Of a stretch of 64,000 nt of DNA, positions 18,344 through 27,210 are shown in pieces (the stretch's first letter is position 1; each line of letters opens with the position of its first letter). The position numbers and the translations under genes were made by a program. The notes under the pieces are model-generated. The model was not told the origin of the DNA and did not search any database. It was given only the letters and a program-made list of their open reading frames with translations. This DNA comes from Anaerolineales bacterium. GTDB lineage: Bacteria > Chloroflexota > Anaerolineae > Anaerolineales > Villigracilaceae. The stretch is taken from contig JANWWK010000064.1 of NCBI GenBank assembly GCA_025056175.1, positions 1-64,000 of the forward strand, written 5' to 3'.

Positions 18344-20899
18344 CTATATCACCCGCACACGGCTGCCCTGCGGCGTCTTTTCGACCTCGATACGATTCGG
18401 AAAAGCGTCTTTCAAGTCGTCCAGGTGCGTGATGATGAGAATTTTGGCAAAATCGCGGCGAACGGCATTGATGGCCTCAACCAAGCGCTGACGGCCAAGC
18501 GCATCTTGCGAGCCGAATCCTTCATCAATAAAAAGGGTTTGCAAACGGGCGCCGGTGCGCTGAGCCAACACTTCAGCAAGCGCCAGCCGAATGGCAAAAT
18601 TGACTCGGAAGGCCTCACCGCCCGAAAACATCTCGTAATCGCGCACGCCAGCGCCATCGCTAATCTGAATATCGAGCGTTTCTTTCAGGTCTTCGCGTTT
18701 CCTGTCTCTGTAACCTGCCTGGGTGATGAAGCGCACACTCATTGTGCCGTTAGAAAGCCGGTCGAGCAGTTCATTGGCTTTCTCCTCGATTTGGGGCAAA
18801 GCCTGCTCAATCAACAGGGCCGGTACACCATCTTTGCCAAAAGCGCGTTCCAACCGTTTGAAGCGGCCAATCTCCAGCGCACAGGCTTCGCGGTCCGCCT
18901 CCACCTGTTTTTTTTGCGCCCGGCGCTTTTCCAGCACTTCTACCAGCTGACGCGCCGCGCCAATTCGTTGCATCAGGTCGGCTTCCTGTTCCTTGACGTC
19001 ATAAAAGTCGCGTTCGGCCTGGTCAAAATCGGGGATTTCGCTCTCGGCTTGTTGCAGGGCAACCACTGCCTGGGCATACGCATCTTCTTGATTATCAATC
19101 AAAGATTGTAAATTTTGGATTTGGGAACGCAAATCGGCAATTTCACGCGCCAGCGGTTCCAAAGCGGCACGCGCTTTCGCCAGTTCCAGCCATTCCTGTT
19201 CCACCGTGCGGCCTTCCTGCTCGGCTTTCCGCAGGGCGTCGTGCGCAGCGGGGTCATATCCCAGCACAGCCAATTCACGCTCGATTTCAAATAAACGAAG
19301 ACGGGCTTCGGGCGCAAAGGTTTCGGCGCTCAACAACTGTTCGACTTCCTCCAGACGCGCCAGACCCTGGTTTTGCCAGTCGGCGATGGCTTTTTCGGCA
19401 GCACGCAGGCGTTCCTGGAGGGAGGACATCTTTGCAGCACGGCGCACCCGTTCGTTATCCACATCTGCAAGCGATTGAGCTTGCTGCTCCAGGATGCGGA
19501 TTTGTTCTTCGAGCGTTTTCATGACCTCGCGGTTCAGTCGCCAACGGTCGCCTTTTTCTTTGCCTTCGACGCGCAGTTGCGCAGCCAGCGAATCGCGGTG
19601 TTGCTCCGTAAGCGGCTGACCGCACAGGGGACAGGTCGCGTCCTCCAGAGCAGAAACCCGGTCGAGACGGGTTTTGAGCGCATCCATTTCAAGTTTCAGG
19701 TTGCTGTTTTCGGTCTGTAACTGCTTGAGCAGTTCTCGTTTTTCTTGCCATTCCTGTTCAACCTGCTTCCGCTGTTCTGTGCATGTTTCGGCCTCGCGCA
19801 AGGCGTTTTCAGCCTGTTCGATTTCTGATTTGAGCATTTCCATCGCTTTTTGCTGTTCACCAATAGAGGAGGCCTGATTGTGCAGTAACTGCCGTTCCTG
19901 TTCCAGGCGCGCGCGCTCGGCGTGGATGGTATCTAATAGCGGCTGGCGGCGTTTTTCAGCCTCGCGGAACTGCCCGGAGAGAGCCTCCCAACGGGCAAGT
20001 TCTTCTCGAGATGCCTGCCAGGCAAGGTAACGGGCTTCGATTTCAGCAGCGCGCTGGATGAAAGCCATCTGATGCCCCGATTCGGCCTCGCGCTCGGCCA
20101 AACGTCCCCTGAGCAAATGCAGGTCACGCCGGGAACGTTCCAGTTCGGCCTCCATCTTGCGAACTTGCTCCCGCTGATTTTCGAGCAAATTCCGCATGGT
20201 TTCTGCCTGACGGTAGCGGGCTTCTCGTTCGGCGAGCAGAGATTGTACCTGCTTCAACTGATGTTCCAGAGCATTCAAACTGGCCCGGCGCGCGCTTTCC
20301 TGCGCAAGTTCATCGTTGATTTCCTTCAACCGCCCCTCCAGCTGGTTCAACTCAGCCTCCACGACTTTACGGCGTTCAGCGGCACGCTCTCGATAGGTTT
20401 CCCAACGCTCCAGGCCGAGAATACTGCCCAGAATACGTTTACGTTCACTCGCTTTTTGCTGGGCAAACTGGTCGGCTTTGCCCTGCAGGAAGAACGAGGC
20501 ATTCACAAAGGTATCGTAATCAAGCCGCAAAATGCTCTCGATGCGCGCCTGCGTGGCGCGCGTGGTGGTTTCGGTCAGCGGCTTCCAGCGCCCGTTGTGC
20601 TGAATCTGGAATTCCAGCACCGTGCTTTTGCCACGCGTCAGGCTGCGCCGGACACGGTACGTATCACCTTCGTAGGCAAAGGTGAGCAGGACTTCAGCCG
20701 TATCACAGGCGGCGTTGATGAGTTCCTCGCCACGTTTGCGTGCTTCGCCGAATAGACTCCAGGTGAACGCATCGAGCAGGGACGATTTGCCCGCGCCGTT
20801 ATGGCCGGAAATGCAAGCCAGTTGAAACATCGTGAAATCGAGTTCCACTGGGGTGCGATACGATAGAAAACCAGAGAGAGACAACTTTAACGGAATCAT
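18344..20899 (-). CDS. sbcC: SbcC/Rad50-type DNA repair ATPase
   Basis: This 851-residue SMC-like ATPase has a split nucleotide-binding head: Walker A GHNGAGKS (32-39) at the N-terminus, and YEMFSGGEAFRVNFAIRLAL plus LFIDEGFGSQD at the C-terminus. Long coiled coils lie between them, broken at the middle by a zinc hook CPLC (423-426). With the SbcD nuclease such proteins cut hairpins and DNA ends. It is shorter than E. coli SbcC (1048 residues) because the coils are shorter. No sbcD lies next to it in this window. Upstream is the divergent lipoprotein gene. Confidence 0.92.
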   Translation of the reverse strand: MIPLKLSLSGFLSYRTPVELDFTMFQLACISGHNGAGKSSLLDAFTWSLFGEARKRGEELINAACDTAEVLLTFAYEGDTYRVRRSLTRGKSTVLEFQIQHNGRWKPLTETTTRATQARIESILRLDYDTFVNASFFLQGKADQFAQQKASERKRILGSILGLERWETYRERAAERRKVVEAELNQLEGRLKEINDELAQESARRASLNALEHQLKQVQSLLAEREARYRQAETMRNLLENQREQVRKMEAELERSRRDLHLLRGRLAEREAESGHQMAFIQRAAEIEARYLAWQASREELARWEALSGQFREAEKRRQPLLDTIHAERARLEQERQLLHNQASSIGEQQKAMEMLKSEIEQAENALREAETCTEQRKQVEQEWQEKRELLKQLQTENSNLKLEMDALKTRLDRVSALEDATCPLCGQPLTEQHRDSLAAQLRVEGKEKGDRWRLNREVMKTLEEQIRILEQQAQSLADVDNERVRRAAKMSSLQERLRAAEKAIADWQNQGLARLEEVEQLLSAETFAPEARLRLFEIERELAVLGYDPAAHDALRKAEQEGRTVEQEWLELAKARAALEPLAREIADLRSQIQNLQSLIDNQEDAYAQAVVALQQAESEIPDFDQAERDFYDVKEQEADLMQRIGAARQLVEVLEKRRAQKKQVEADREACALEIGRFKRLERAFGKDGVPALLIEQALPQIEEKANELLDRLSNGTMSVRFITQAGYRDRKREDLKETLDIQISDGAGVRDYEMFSGGEAFRVNFAIRLALAEVLAQRTGARLQTLFIDEGFGSQDALGRQRLVEAINAVRRDFAKILIITHLDDLKDAFPNRIEVEKTPQGSRVRVI

Positions 20900-21015
20900 G
20901 GTCTGATTCTACCCCACGCTGAATGTCATCGGGAATGGTGACATTTGACCATTTAAAAAGACATTCAGACAAATTAGAATTACATATCTCAAACCAGTTT
21001 TATGGAGGGTCAACC

Positions 21016-21843
21016 ATGACCAGAAAATCTCTTGTCTTCGGATGGATTGCAGTGACGATTCTGGGGCTTGCCAGCCTGGCATGCGGAAGTGGACCGATTG
21101 CGGCGCTGTTTGCCTCCCCTACCCCTACGGCAACCAACACCCCAACGCCAACACCCACTTCAACTCCCACGCTAACCCCTACTCCTACTGCGACCCCCAG
21201 CCCCACCCCTACTGAAACCCCTACACCAACCCCGCTGCCCACCGGCACGAGCAAAGAAGAACGCCCCGATGGGACAACAGTGTTCCGTGATTTTGACTAC
21301 AAATATGAAATCACCTTCCCCCCGCAATGGAAGGTGGTGCGCCTGGACGCGCGCGAACTCAATCAAATCATCAGTGCGACAGGAGAGACCAATCCACAAC
21401 TAAAAGAAACGCTCCAGGCGCTGAAAGGGATAGACAAGAATCTCTTCCGCGTCTTTGTGTTCGATACCCAGCCGGAGCATGTTCGCGGCACCCAGTTGAC
21501 AAACATCAACATCACTGTTCCCAGCGATGCGTTCTTCAAGAGCATGTCGCCCGCTTTCCTGGTCGAGTTGCTGGCCGAAGGCATGCCCAACCAGATGAAA
21601 GGCTACAAAGTGCTGAACACAGGGTCGGGAAAGAATCCGAACGGTGTCGAAACCGGTTTTATCGAAGCACAGCAAACACTGAAAGACGCGCGCGGAGCAA
21701 ACGTGGTGGTGTATCAGAAAATTGTGCTTTTCCAACTGGCGGATGGGAACGGGGTCATCACTTTTACCACGCTGTTCGACTTGAAGAGCGCGACTCTGCC
21801 GATTTTCGATACCATTGTGGAAAGCATCAGGACGCTGGAGTAA
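21016..21843 (+). CDS. Lipoprotein with Thr/Pro-rich linker
   Basis: This is a 275-residue secreted lipoprotein. It has a signal peptide with a lipobox-like LASLACGS (Cys near residue 22), then about 45 residues of Thr/Pro repeats (TPTPTPTSTPTLTPT and similar), then a globular domain starting FDYKYEITFPPQWKVV, which recalls the photosystem-II PsbP/Mog1-like family of extracytoplasmic proteins; that assignment is tentative. The ATG at 21016 follows GGAGGG and fits the signal peptide. It is divergent from sbcC and convergent with the radical SAM operon. The function is unknown. Confidence 0.8.
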   Translation: MTRKSLVFGWIAVTILGLASLACGSGPIAALFASPTPTATNTPTPTPTSTPTLTPTPTATPSPTPTETPTPTPLPTGTSKEERPDGTTVFRDFDYKYEITFPPQWKVVRLDARELNQIISATGETNPQLKETLQALKGIDKNLFRVFVFDTQPEHVRGTQLTNINITVPSDAFFKSMSPAFLVELLAEGMPNQMKGYKVLNTGSGKNPNGVETGFIEAQQTLKDARGANVVVYQKIVLFQLADGNGVITFTTLFDLKSATLPIFDTIVESIRTLE

Positions 21844-21859
21844 CTGGCTATGCCCACCC

Positions 21860-21888
21860 GTTGCCCTCTCCCGCCAGGAGAGGGCAAC
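21860..21888. terminator. Hairpin between the lipoprotein gene and the radical SAM operon
   Basis: An 11-bp perfect stem (gttgccctctc / gagagggcaac, loop of 7) lies in the 57-nt gap between convergent genes. There is no T run on either side, so it may act as a transcript end or stability element. Confidence 0.5.
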
Positions 21889-21900
21889 AGCCACAGACGG

Positions 21901-23046
21901 TCAGGAATACAGTTTCTCCCACGCATCGGTGAGGATATTCCCCAAGACGATGTGCGCCATGCCCTGCGCGGGGAGGACATCGCCGTCGGGTTCAACATAG
22001 AGCCAGGCTTTGCCCGCCCCGGAGGGAACGGCATCGCCCGCGACTTCGAGCGCGACCGGATTGGCGGCCGAATATGGCACGGGCAAGTCGAAAACCAGGC
22101 GCAAGCCCATTTCGCCGGCCAAATCGCGTAGAACGGCCAGTTCCTCGTGCAGAGATTGCTCAGAAATGCTCAAAGACATGGCTTCGATGCCGGCTGCGTG
22201 CAATTTTTGCATTAGAGCCGGTGCGGTTTGCACATTTTTGGGGGTAATGGTCAGGTGGACGGCCAGGAAAATATCGGCCACCAGAGCATTTTGAAGCGCC
22301 TGCCAGTTCGGCTCGCTGCGCGAAGGCAACACTATCATCAGGTGGTCCAGGCCGGTTTGCAGCAGAGTATCCAGGTATTCTTTTTGGGCCAGTTTGTGAC
22401 CATCGGTGAGCAGGCCGCAGACCTGACCGTTCTTTTCAGCGCGCGCAATCAGGTCGGGCAGGTCTTCGCGCAAGGTGGGTTCGCCGCCGGTAAACACAAT
22501 GTGCGGTACGCCATAAGCCCAGACCTTATCGAGAATGCTCAACCACTCTGCAGTCGTGAGTTCCCGTTCGACCCGTTTTTGGGGCGCATCGAACGGGTCG
22601 GCACCAGGCGGAAGGCGATATGTCAGCGCGCAATCCAGGCGTAACGGGGCGGTCAATTGCGTCGAGTTGGGGGGAACACGCTCGAAATCGAGATACGAAA
22701 TCGGGTCCAGGTCTTCTTTGCGAATAAGCGTTTCGATGCGTTCGATGAAATCCAGGTAATCTTTTTGGGCCTGTTCACGGCGGATGCGGTAACGCGAAGC
22801 AATCTCGCGGGCAGTTTGGACAGGAGAATCGCCGCGAATGAAGTGCAGGGCAAATTCGGCAGCCGTGGGGTTCAGGTGCAAAACAGTGCTGGCATTGACA
22901 ATCAGCAATCCGCTCCCATCCTGGTGCAGACGCAGATGCAGGCGGTAGGGTTGTTTGTCTTCAGGGGGTGATTGGTAATGATACATGGCTGCCGGAAGCG
23001 GCTGAACAGGGGTGAAAAACGTCTTGATGCGCTCGAACAGGTTCAT
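21901..23046 (-). CDS. PqqD-fused radical SAM paralogue without cluster cysteines (predicted pseudoenzyme)
   Basis: This 381-residue protein aligns along its length with the intact radical SAM enzyme at 24087-25475. It has a PqqD-like peptide-binding domain (about 45-110; LIVNASTVLHLNPTAAEF) and a radical SAM barrel with PHIVFTGGEPTLRED retained (181-195). Where the partner has CNNDCAHC, this one reads LPPGADPF (145-152), so none of the three iron-sulfur ligands remain. The SPASM Cys in the VEPDGDVLP block is also replaced by Ala. Only C139 and C210 are present in the whole protein. It is the last gene of the operon, 13 nt after its neighbour. It cannot be a classical radical SAM catalyst; a substrate-binding or scaffold role is inferred. 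Confidence 0.88.
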   Translation of the reverse strand: MNLFERIKTFFTPVQPLPAAMYHYQSPPEDKQPYRLHLRLHQDGSGLLIVNASTVLHLNPTAAEFALHFIRGDSPVQTAREIASRYRIRREQAQKDYLDFIERIETLIRKEDLDPISYLDFERVPPNSTQLTAPLRLDCALTYRLPPGADPFDAPQKRVERELTTAEWLSILDKVWAYGVPHIVFTGGEPTLREDLPDLIARAEKNGQVCGLLTDGHKLAQKEYLDTLLQTGLDHLMIVLPSRSEPNWQALQNALVADIFLAVHLTITPKNVQTAPALMQKLHAAGIEAMSLSISEQSLHEELAVLRDLAGEMGLRLVFDLPVPYSAANPVALEVAGDAVPSGAGKAWLYVEPDGDVLPAQGMAHIVLGNILTDAWEKLYS

Positions 23047-23059
23047 GAGCTTGCTCCTT

Positions 23060-24082
23060 TTAATGACCGGGCTTGATGTCTTCCAAAAAGAACAGGATGA
23101 AGTAGCCAACCAGCAAAACCAGCCAACCGACCAGCTGCACCAGGTCCAGAAAACCGCTCCAGGTCATCGAAAAATTCTCCTGAATGGTGCTGATAAGGCC
23201 TTGCAGATTATCGAGTTTGTCTTGAATGACCTGTTTCCACTCGTCCAGGTAGAATTCATCCCGGATAATTTTGTAGAGTTTGGCCGTGTACCAATCACCA
23301 ATCAGGAGCAGGTTTTGCTCGGTATGTTCGAATTCCAGTATGATGTCGAGCCGGTGGTTGACGATGCGGCGCAGTGTGGTGCGGGTAGGACCGAAAACAG
23401 AAAATTTGCTCTGCTGAAAGATGCGGCTGATGGTTTGCAGAATGCCTTCAATGGACTGGTTCAACATGCGATAGCGCAGGAGCTGGTAGGTGCCAATTTT
23501 GAGCAATTCCAGTTCGGATTGAAAATCTCCTTCCGGCGAAAAGATAACCGCCCCTTCCCAATCTACCACCGTCAGGTCGCGCTGTGTGTAACGCAAACGC
23601 GAAACGAGCACTTCGCTGATTTCCGTTTCATCTAAAATTTCATGGTGCGAACGAATAAAGCGCGCCAGAGAGTCAGCGTTGGAATCCACAAAGGAATCGG
23701 CGGGGCCAACCGAATCACGCACCATGAGAACGAGATAGGTCTCGAACAGGCCGCTGGTGCGGTATTTCGCAGGCAAGAAGCGTATTTGCAAGGCTTCTTC
23801 GATACGCTGGCGTTTCTGGATGGAACCCAGGCTGAGCGGGTCGGGCAGGTGAAAACGGCATTCCAACATCTGCACGCGCTGTTCGTAGCGCTGGCGGGTG
23901 ATGTTCAGCGGCACACCTTCGAGGCTCACGGTTTCTACCCCAAGTGTGTAGACGCGAATATCTACCGGCTGGAAGTAGGGGGCATCCTTCAGCCCGGTGA
24001 CCGGTTCGGCAAACGATTTGCCATCCGCCTCATCAGGAAAGGCCAGCAAGAAGCAGATTTCGGAATGTATCAAGGAACTCAT
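23060..24082 (-). CDS. Membrane-anchored protein resembling the RMD1/YagE (DUF155) family
   Basis: This is a 340-residue protein. The C-terminal part has the layout of RMD1/YagE proteins: a region around DWEGAVIFSPEG, helical segments ending DKLDNLQGLISTIQENF, then one C-terminal transmembrane helix (LVQLVGWLVLLVGYFILFF) and the tail LEDIKPGH. This likeness is by eye and tentative. The start ATG at 24082 lies 4 nt after the stop of the radical SAM gene and has no ribosome site of its own, so translation is probably coupled. It sits between the active and the degenerate radical SAM genes, so it is a likely part of the same system. Its biochemical function is unknown. Confidence 0.75.
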   Translation of the reverse strand: MSSLIHSEICFLLAFPDEADGKSFAEPVTGLKDAPYFQPVDIRVYTLGVETVSLEGVPLNITRQRYEQRVQMLECRFHLPDPLSLGSIQKRQRIEEALQIRFLPAKYRTSGLFETYLVLMVRDSVGPADSFVDSNADSLARFIRSHHEILDETEISEVLVSRLRYTQRDLTVVDWEGAVIFSPEGDFQSELELLKIGTYQLLRYRMLNQSIEGILQTISRIFQQSKFSVFGPTRTTLRRIVNHRLDIILEFEHTEQNLLLIGDWYTAKLYKIIRDEFYLDEWKQVIQDKLDNLQGLISTIQENFSMTWSGFLDLVQLVGWLVLLVGYFILFFLEDIKPGH

Positions 24083-24086
24083 GAAA

Positions 24087-25475
24087 TTATGGCGCTGGTT
24101 GAGCAACGTTCTTGGGGAACAAAGGAGCAAATTGCAACGGACAGCCGCCACCACATTCCGCCAGTAAGGCACAACCTTCACACTTGATGGGTAAATTTTG
24201 TCGTTCGCGCAGGGTCACAGCCAGGGGATGATTCCAAAGCGCGTCCCACGTATCGCGCAGCCAATTTCCCAAGGGACGGTAGTAGGACTGGCAGGGGAGA
24301 ACATCGCCGTTCGGTTCGATGCAGAGATTGTACTGCGCTGCTGTACAGCCTTTTACGCCCAGTTCCATCTGAACAGGGTCGAAGCGGCAGTATTGGGTGG
24401 GCGTGTACCAGATGAGTTTCTGCCCATGTGCTGCGGTCTTTTGGCGGGCAATTTCTAACAATGGTTTCAACTCTGCTTCGGGCAGCCCCGTCCCAACAGC
24501 AGCGCCCTTGCCAGCATAAATAAGCGCATTCAAGCCCACCGTTGGCACGCCCAAATCGGCCAGAAAATCGAGCGTCGCCGGAATGGTGTGGGCATTGGTG
24601 GTCAGCATGGTGGTATTGGTCATAACGAACAGCCGGGTCTGCAGAGCGTTTTGCAGGCCGCGCAGGGTCTGGTCAAAGGCAGCGGCGCGCACCATCTGGT
24701 TATGAATTTCTGGTTCGCAGGATTCGAGGGTGATTTGCACATGGTCGAGACCAGCCTGGACAAGTTTCTCCACATAACGCGGGTCGCTCAGGCGGCGTCC
24801 GTTGGTATTCAGGCCGGTGATTTGTCCATTGGCTTCGGCATAAGCAATCAGTTCGGGCAGGTCTTCGCGTAAAGTCGGCTCGCCGCCGGTAAAAACGATG
24901 TGCGGAATGCCCAGAGACCAGGCTTTCTGGATGACCTGTTTCCAGCGGTCAGTATCCAGTTCGCCCTTCGCCCTCATTCCCGACCCTTCTTCCGCGGAGA
25001 GAACCGGATGTTCCAGGTTGTAGCAATGGGCGCAATCGTTGTTGCAGCGATACGTCAGTGCCAGGTCGAGACGGTAGGGCGCCGAAGGACGCACACTGAA
25101 CGGCGGCACGGTTTCCAGGTTGAGCTCATGCACCGGACAGGCGCCATCGGGGCGCAGCAGGTTAGCAAGTTGAACGTGAAACGTCGCAAGGTCCGATTTC
25201 AGGGTCTGGTGGTCAACCTTCCAACGGCTTTTTATTTCTTTGCGAATGTCGTCGTCAGGTTTGCCATCGAGCGTCAACTTCGCCATGAGCGCGGCGGTGG
25301 GGTTCAAGTGCATGATGCGGTTGGCATTGACAATCAGCGTGCCAGTTCCATCCACATCAAGGCGCAGGTGAACGCGCGCTTTCTCGCCGGGTTGCTCAAT
25401 CAGGTAGTGATACAGTCCCGGTTTCGAGTTTGGAATTTCAGATTTTTGCTTGAACCAACCAGAAAACATGTTCAT
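24087..25475 (-). CDS. PqqD-fused radical SAM/SPASM peptide-modifying enzyme
   Basis: This 462-residue enzyme begins with a PqqD-like recognition domain (about 35-108; LIVNANRIMHLNPTAA). The radical SAM barrel follows, with the [4Fe-4S] motif C144-NND-C148-AH-C151 and the SAM-binding GGE at 197-199. A SPASM-type C-terminus has Cys at 363, 377, 385, 395 and then the exact CX2CX5CX3C pattern at 432, 435, 441 and 445, which would hold auxiliary clusters. Enzymes of this type install thioether or carbon-carbon links in ribosomally made peptides. The ATG at 25475 follows an AGGT site; a second ATG lies two codons on. The gene upstream encodes a protein with a Cys-Ala tail, the obvious candidate substrate. 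Confidence 0.92.
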   Translation of the reverse strand: MNMFSGWFKQKSEIPNSKPGLYHYLIEQPGEKARVHLRLDVDGTGTLIVNANRIMHLNPTAALMAKLTLDGKPDDDIRKEIKSRWKVDHQTLKSDLATFHVQLANLLRPDGACPVHELNLETVPPFSVRPSAPYRLDLALTYRCNNDCAHCYNLEHPVLSAEEGSGMRAKGELDTDRWKQVIQKAWSLGIPHIVFTGGEPTLREDLPELIAYAEANGQITGLNTNGRRLSDPRYVEKLVQAGLDHVQITLESCEPEIHNQMVRAAAFDQTLRGLQNALQTRLFVMTNTTMLTTNAHTIPATLDFLADLGVPTVGLNALIYAGKGAAVGTGLPEAELKPLLEIARQKTAAHGQKLIWYTPTQYCRFDPVQMELGVKGCTAAQYNLCIEPNGDVLPCQSYYRPLGNWLRDTWDALWNHPLAVTLRERQNLPIKCEGCALLAECGGGCPLQFAPLFPKNVAQPAP

Positions 25476-25529
25476 TTTGATACCTGTCAAGCCACTCAAG
25501 CATCGAAAATTGTCCATCATCAGGCCAGA

Positions 25530-27197
25530 TTAACGCCCTCCGCCCGCACAGGCGCAGGCGCACCCGGCACAGGCGCAGGCACAGGCGCAGCCTCCGCCGC
25601 CAGAGCGATAACTGCCTGAACGCGAAGGCGGCGGGGGTGGGTTAGTGACTTTGGTGACCGATTCGGCAAAGCCACCGCCCAGCACCCGTTGGGCAAAATT
25701 CTGTGTGCCAGTCACAATAGAAGCCGCCAGTTCAGCGCCGGGCAAAGAGCGCGGGGAAGCAGATGGAAAAGCAGGTGGGGTAGATGGAGCAGATGGGGTA
25801 GATGGCAGCGAGGTGCGATAGACGGGGTCGTAGCGTCCCCACCAGGTCGGCACGTAGATGGGCCCGGTAAATATGCGCCGCGCGCGGTCATCATAGTCCT
25901 TATCCAGCATCGTCCACTCGAGGGTTTCTTCGAGCATCTGGCTTTTCACTTCCGGCGTTCCAGCAGATTCGATTTGCTTCCAGGCTTTTTCATTGATGGC
26001 TTTGTAATACTCGATGGTCTCTTTGCCGCTAAACCCTTTCATCTTCTCTGTGACGCTCTTAACCAGCCGCACAGTCATGTTTCGTAACAGTTCACGCCGT
26101 TCGCTCAAGTTGGGACGGCGAAAGGCTTCCAGAAAGTCTTTTTCGTATTCGCGCAAGCCTTCGGGCAGGGGTTCGACAATGGAAAGTTCCAGCGGGTCAC
26201 GTTTTTCGACCTGTGCCGCGCCTTTCTTGACCACGCCAAACAAAATCATTTGCATCACCTTTTCGAGCGGTTGCCCCATCAAAATTGCCGCTTCAACCGC
26301 CGTCAGACCGCGCTTGATGCCGTGTCCTTCAATCGAAATTTTTGGGGGGATGTATTGTTTCTTGCGGCGCTGTTCCTGCACGGCCGTCAGAACAGGCAGC
26401 CCGAAGAAAAAGAGCCCAAAGCAGCAAAACGACAGAAGGTTAGTCACCACACCGAACACCCATACGATTGCGCCAAGCAGCAAATCCAAGAACGTCGTGC
26501 GGACGATGGCATCTTCAGGCAAATATCTGGCCGGATACGAAGCTCCAAAGGTATATTGAGTGTAACCGTTGGCCTCTGCACTGCGCCAGGTATAGGTTAC
26601 CCGGCCTTCGGCATCAAACCCAAAAGCGGGTTCGGCTGCGCCCGGCCAGTTGCGGGGAGGGTGGTAACGCGGTTCATCTGCCGTTACCCCCTGCGGCAGG
26701 TGAAAAGTCACCGTCAAATCGGTTTTGCCGCTGACGTATTCCGACCCGAACCAGGTGGGAGAAAATTCGCCACTGGCATAGGTCTCATCCTGAGAGTCAG
26801 GATAGTACATGCGCTCAATTTTGCCGATGAAGACATGCACCGTGCCGGCTTTTCCGGGCGGAATGGCCTGCGCACCGAGTTCGACCGCCACGCCATAGGC
26901 GCCGTCGCCTTGATAATCGGTGGTGACCCGAACAGGGACACCACCAACATCCGCGCTGATGGTCTCAAAGGAATAACTGCCGTTCGGTAAGCCCACATCT
27001 ACGAAATCAATCGGGCTGGCGCCTGGGTCGTTCAGGAAGGTGAATTGATAATCTACCGCTACTGTGCCATCGTTGTTCCAGTAAACATGCACTACTTCCT
27101 GCGGGAGTTGGAAACGGTAAGTCTGCGCCGCGGCACTGCTGGAAAGGCCAAACACCAGAGCGCAGGCCAGAAGGAAGGCCAGAATACGATGTTTCAT
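25530..27197 (-). CDS. DUF2207-like membrane protein with Cys-Ala repeat tail (candidate modified substrate)
   Basis: The protein has 555 residues: a signal peptide (1-24), an extracytoplasmic beta-rich domain (about 25-230) like the DUF2207 N-terminal domain, a long hydrophobic stretch (235-273) followed by the basic segment QEQRRKKQ, then a cytosolic domain and a Pro/Ser-rich spacer. The last residues are GGGG followed by CACACACAGCACACAGGGR (537-555), with seven Cys at 537, 539, 541, 543, 546, 548 and 550. Positive charges after the membrane segment place the tail in the cytosol, where the adjacent radical SAM enzyme would meet it. It lies 13 nt after the zinc-ribbon gene and 54 nt before the radical SAM gene. 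No function is known to me. Confidence 0.88.
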   Translation of the reverse strand: MKHRILAFLLACALVFGLSSSAAAQTYRFQLPQEVVHVYWNNDGTVAVDYQFTFLNDPGASPIDFVDVGLPNGSYSFETISADVGGVPVRVTTDYQGDGAYGVAVELGAQAIPPGKAGTVHVFIGKIERMYYPDSQDETYASGEFSPTWFGSEYVSGKTDLTVTFHLPQGVTADEPRYHPPRNWPGAAEPAFGFDAEGRVTYTWRSAEANGYTQYTFGASYPARYLPEDAIVRTTFLDLLLGAIVWVFGVVTNLLSFCCFGLFFFGLPVLTAVQEQRRKKQYIPPKISIEGHGIKRGLTAVEAAILMGQPLEKVMQMILFGVVKKGAAQVEKRDPLELSIVEPLPEGLREYEKDFLEAFRRPNLSERRELLRNMTVRLVKSVTEKMKGFSGKETIEYYKAINEKAWKQIESAGTPEVKSQMLEETLEWTMLDKDYDDRARRIFTGPIYVPTWWGRYDPVYRTSLPSTPSAPSTPPAFPSASPRSLPGAELAASIVTGTQNFAQRVLGGGFAESVTKVTNPPPPPSRSGSYRSGGGGCACACACAGCACACAGGGR

Positions 27198-27210
27198 CGC
27201 GCTGCTCCCT

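Noticed and set aside
21120-21240. Repetitive ACCCCTAC-like DNA, possible CRISPR or satellite
   Set aside because: It is the coding DNA of a Thr/Pro-rich linker in a lipoprotein; there are no spacers and no repeat units of constant length.
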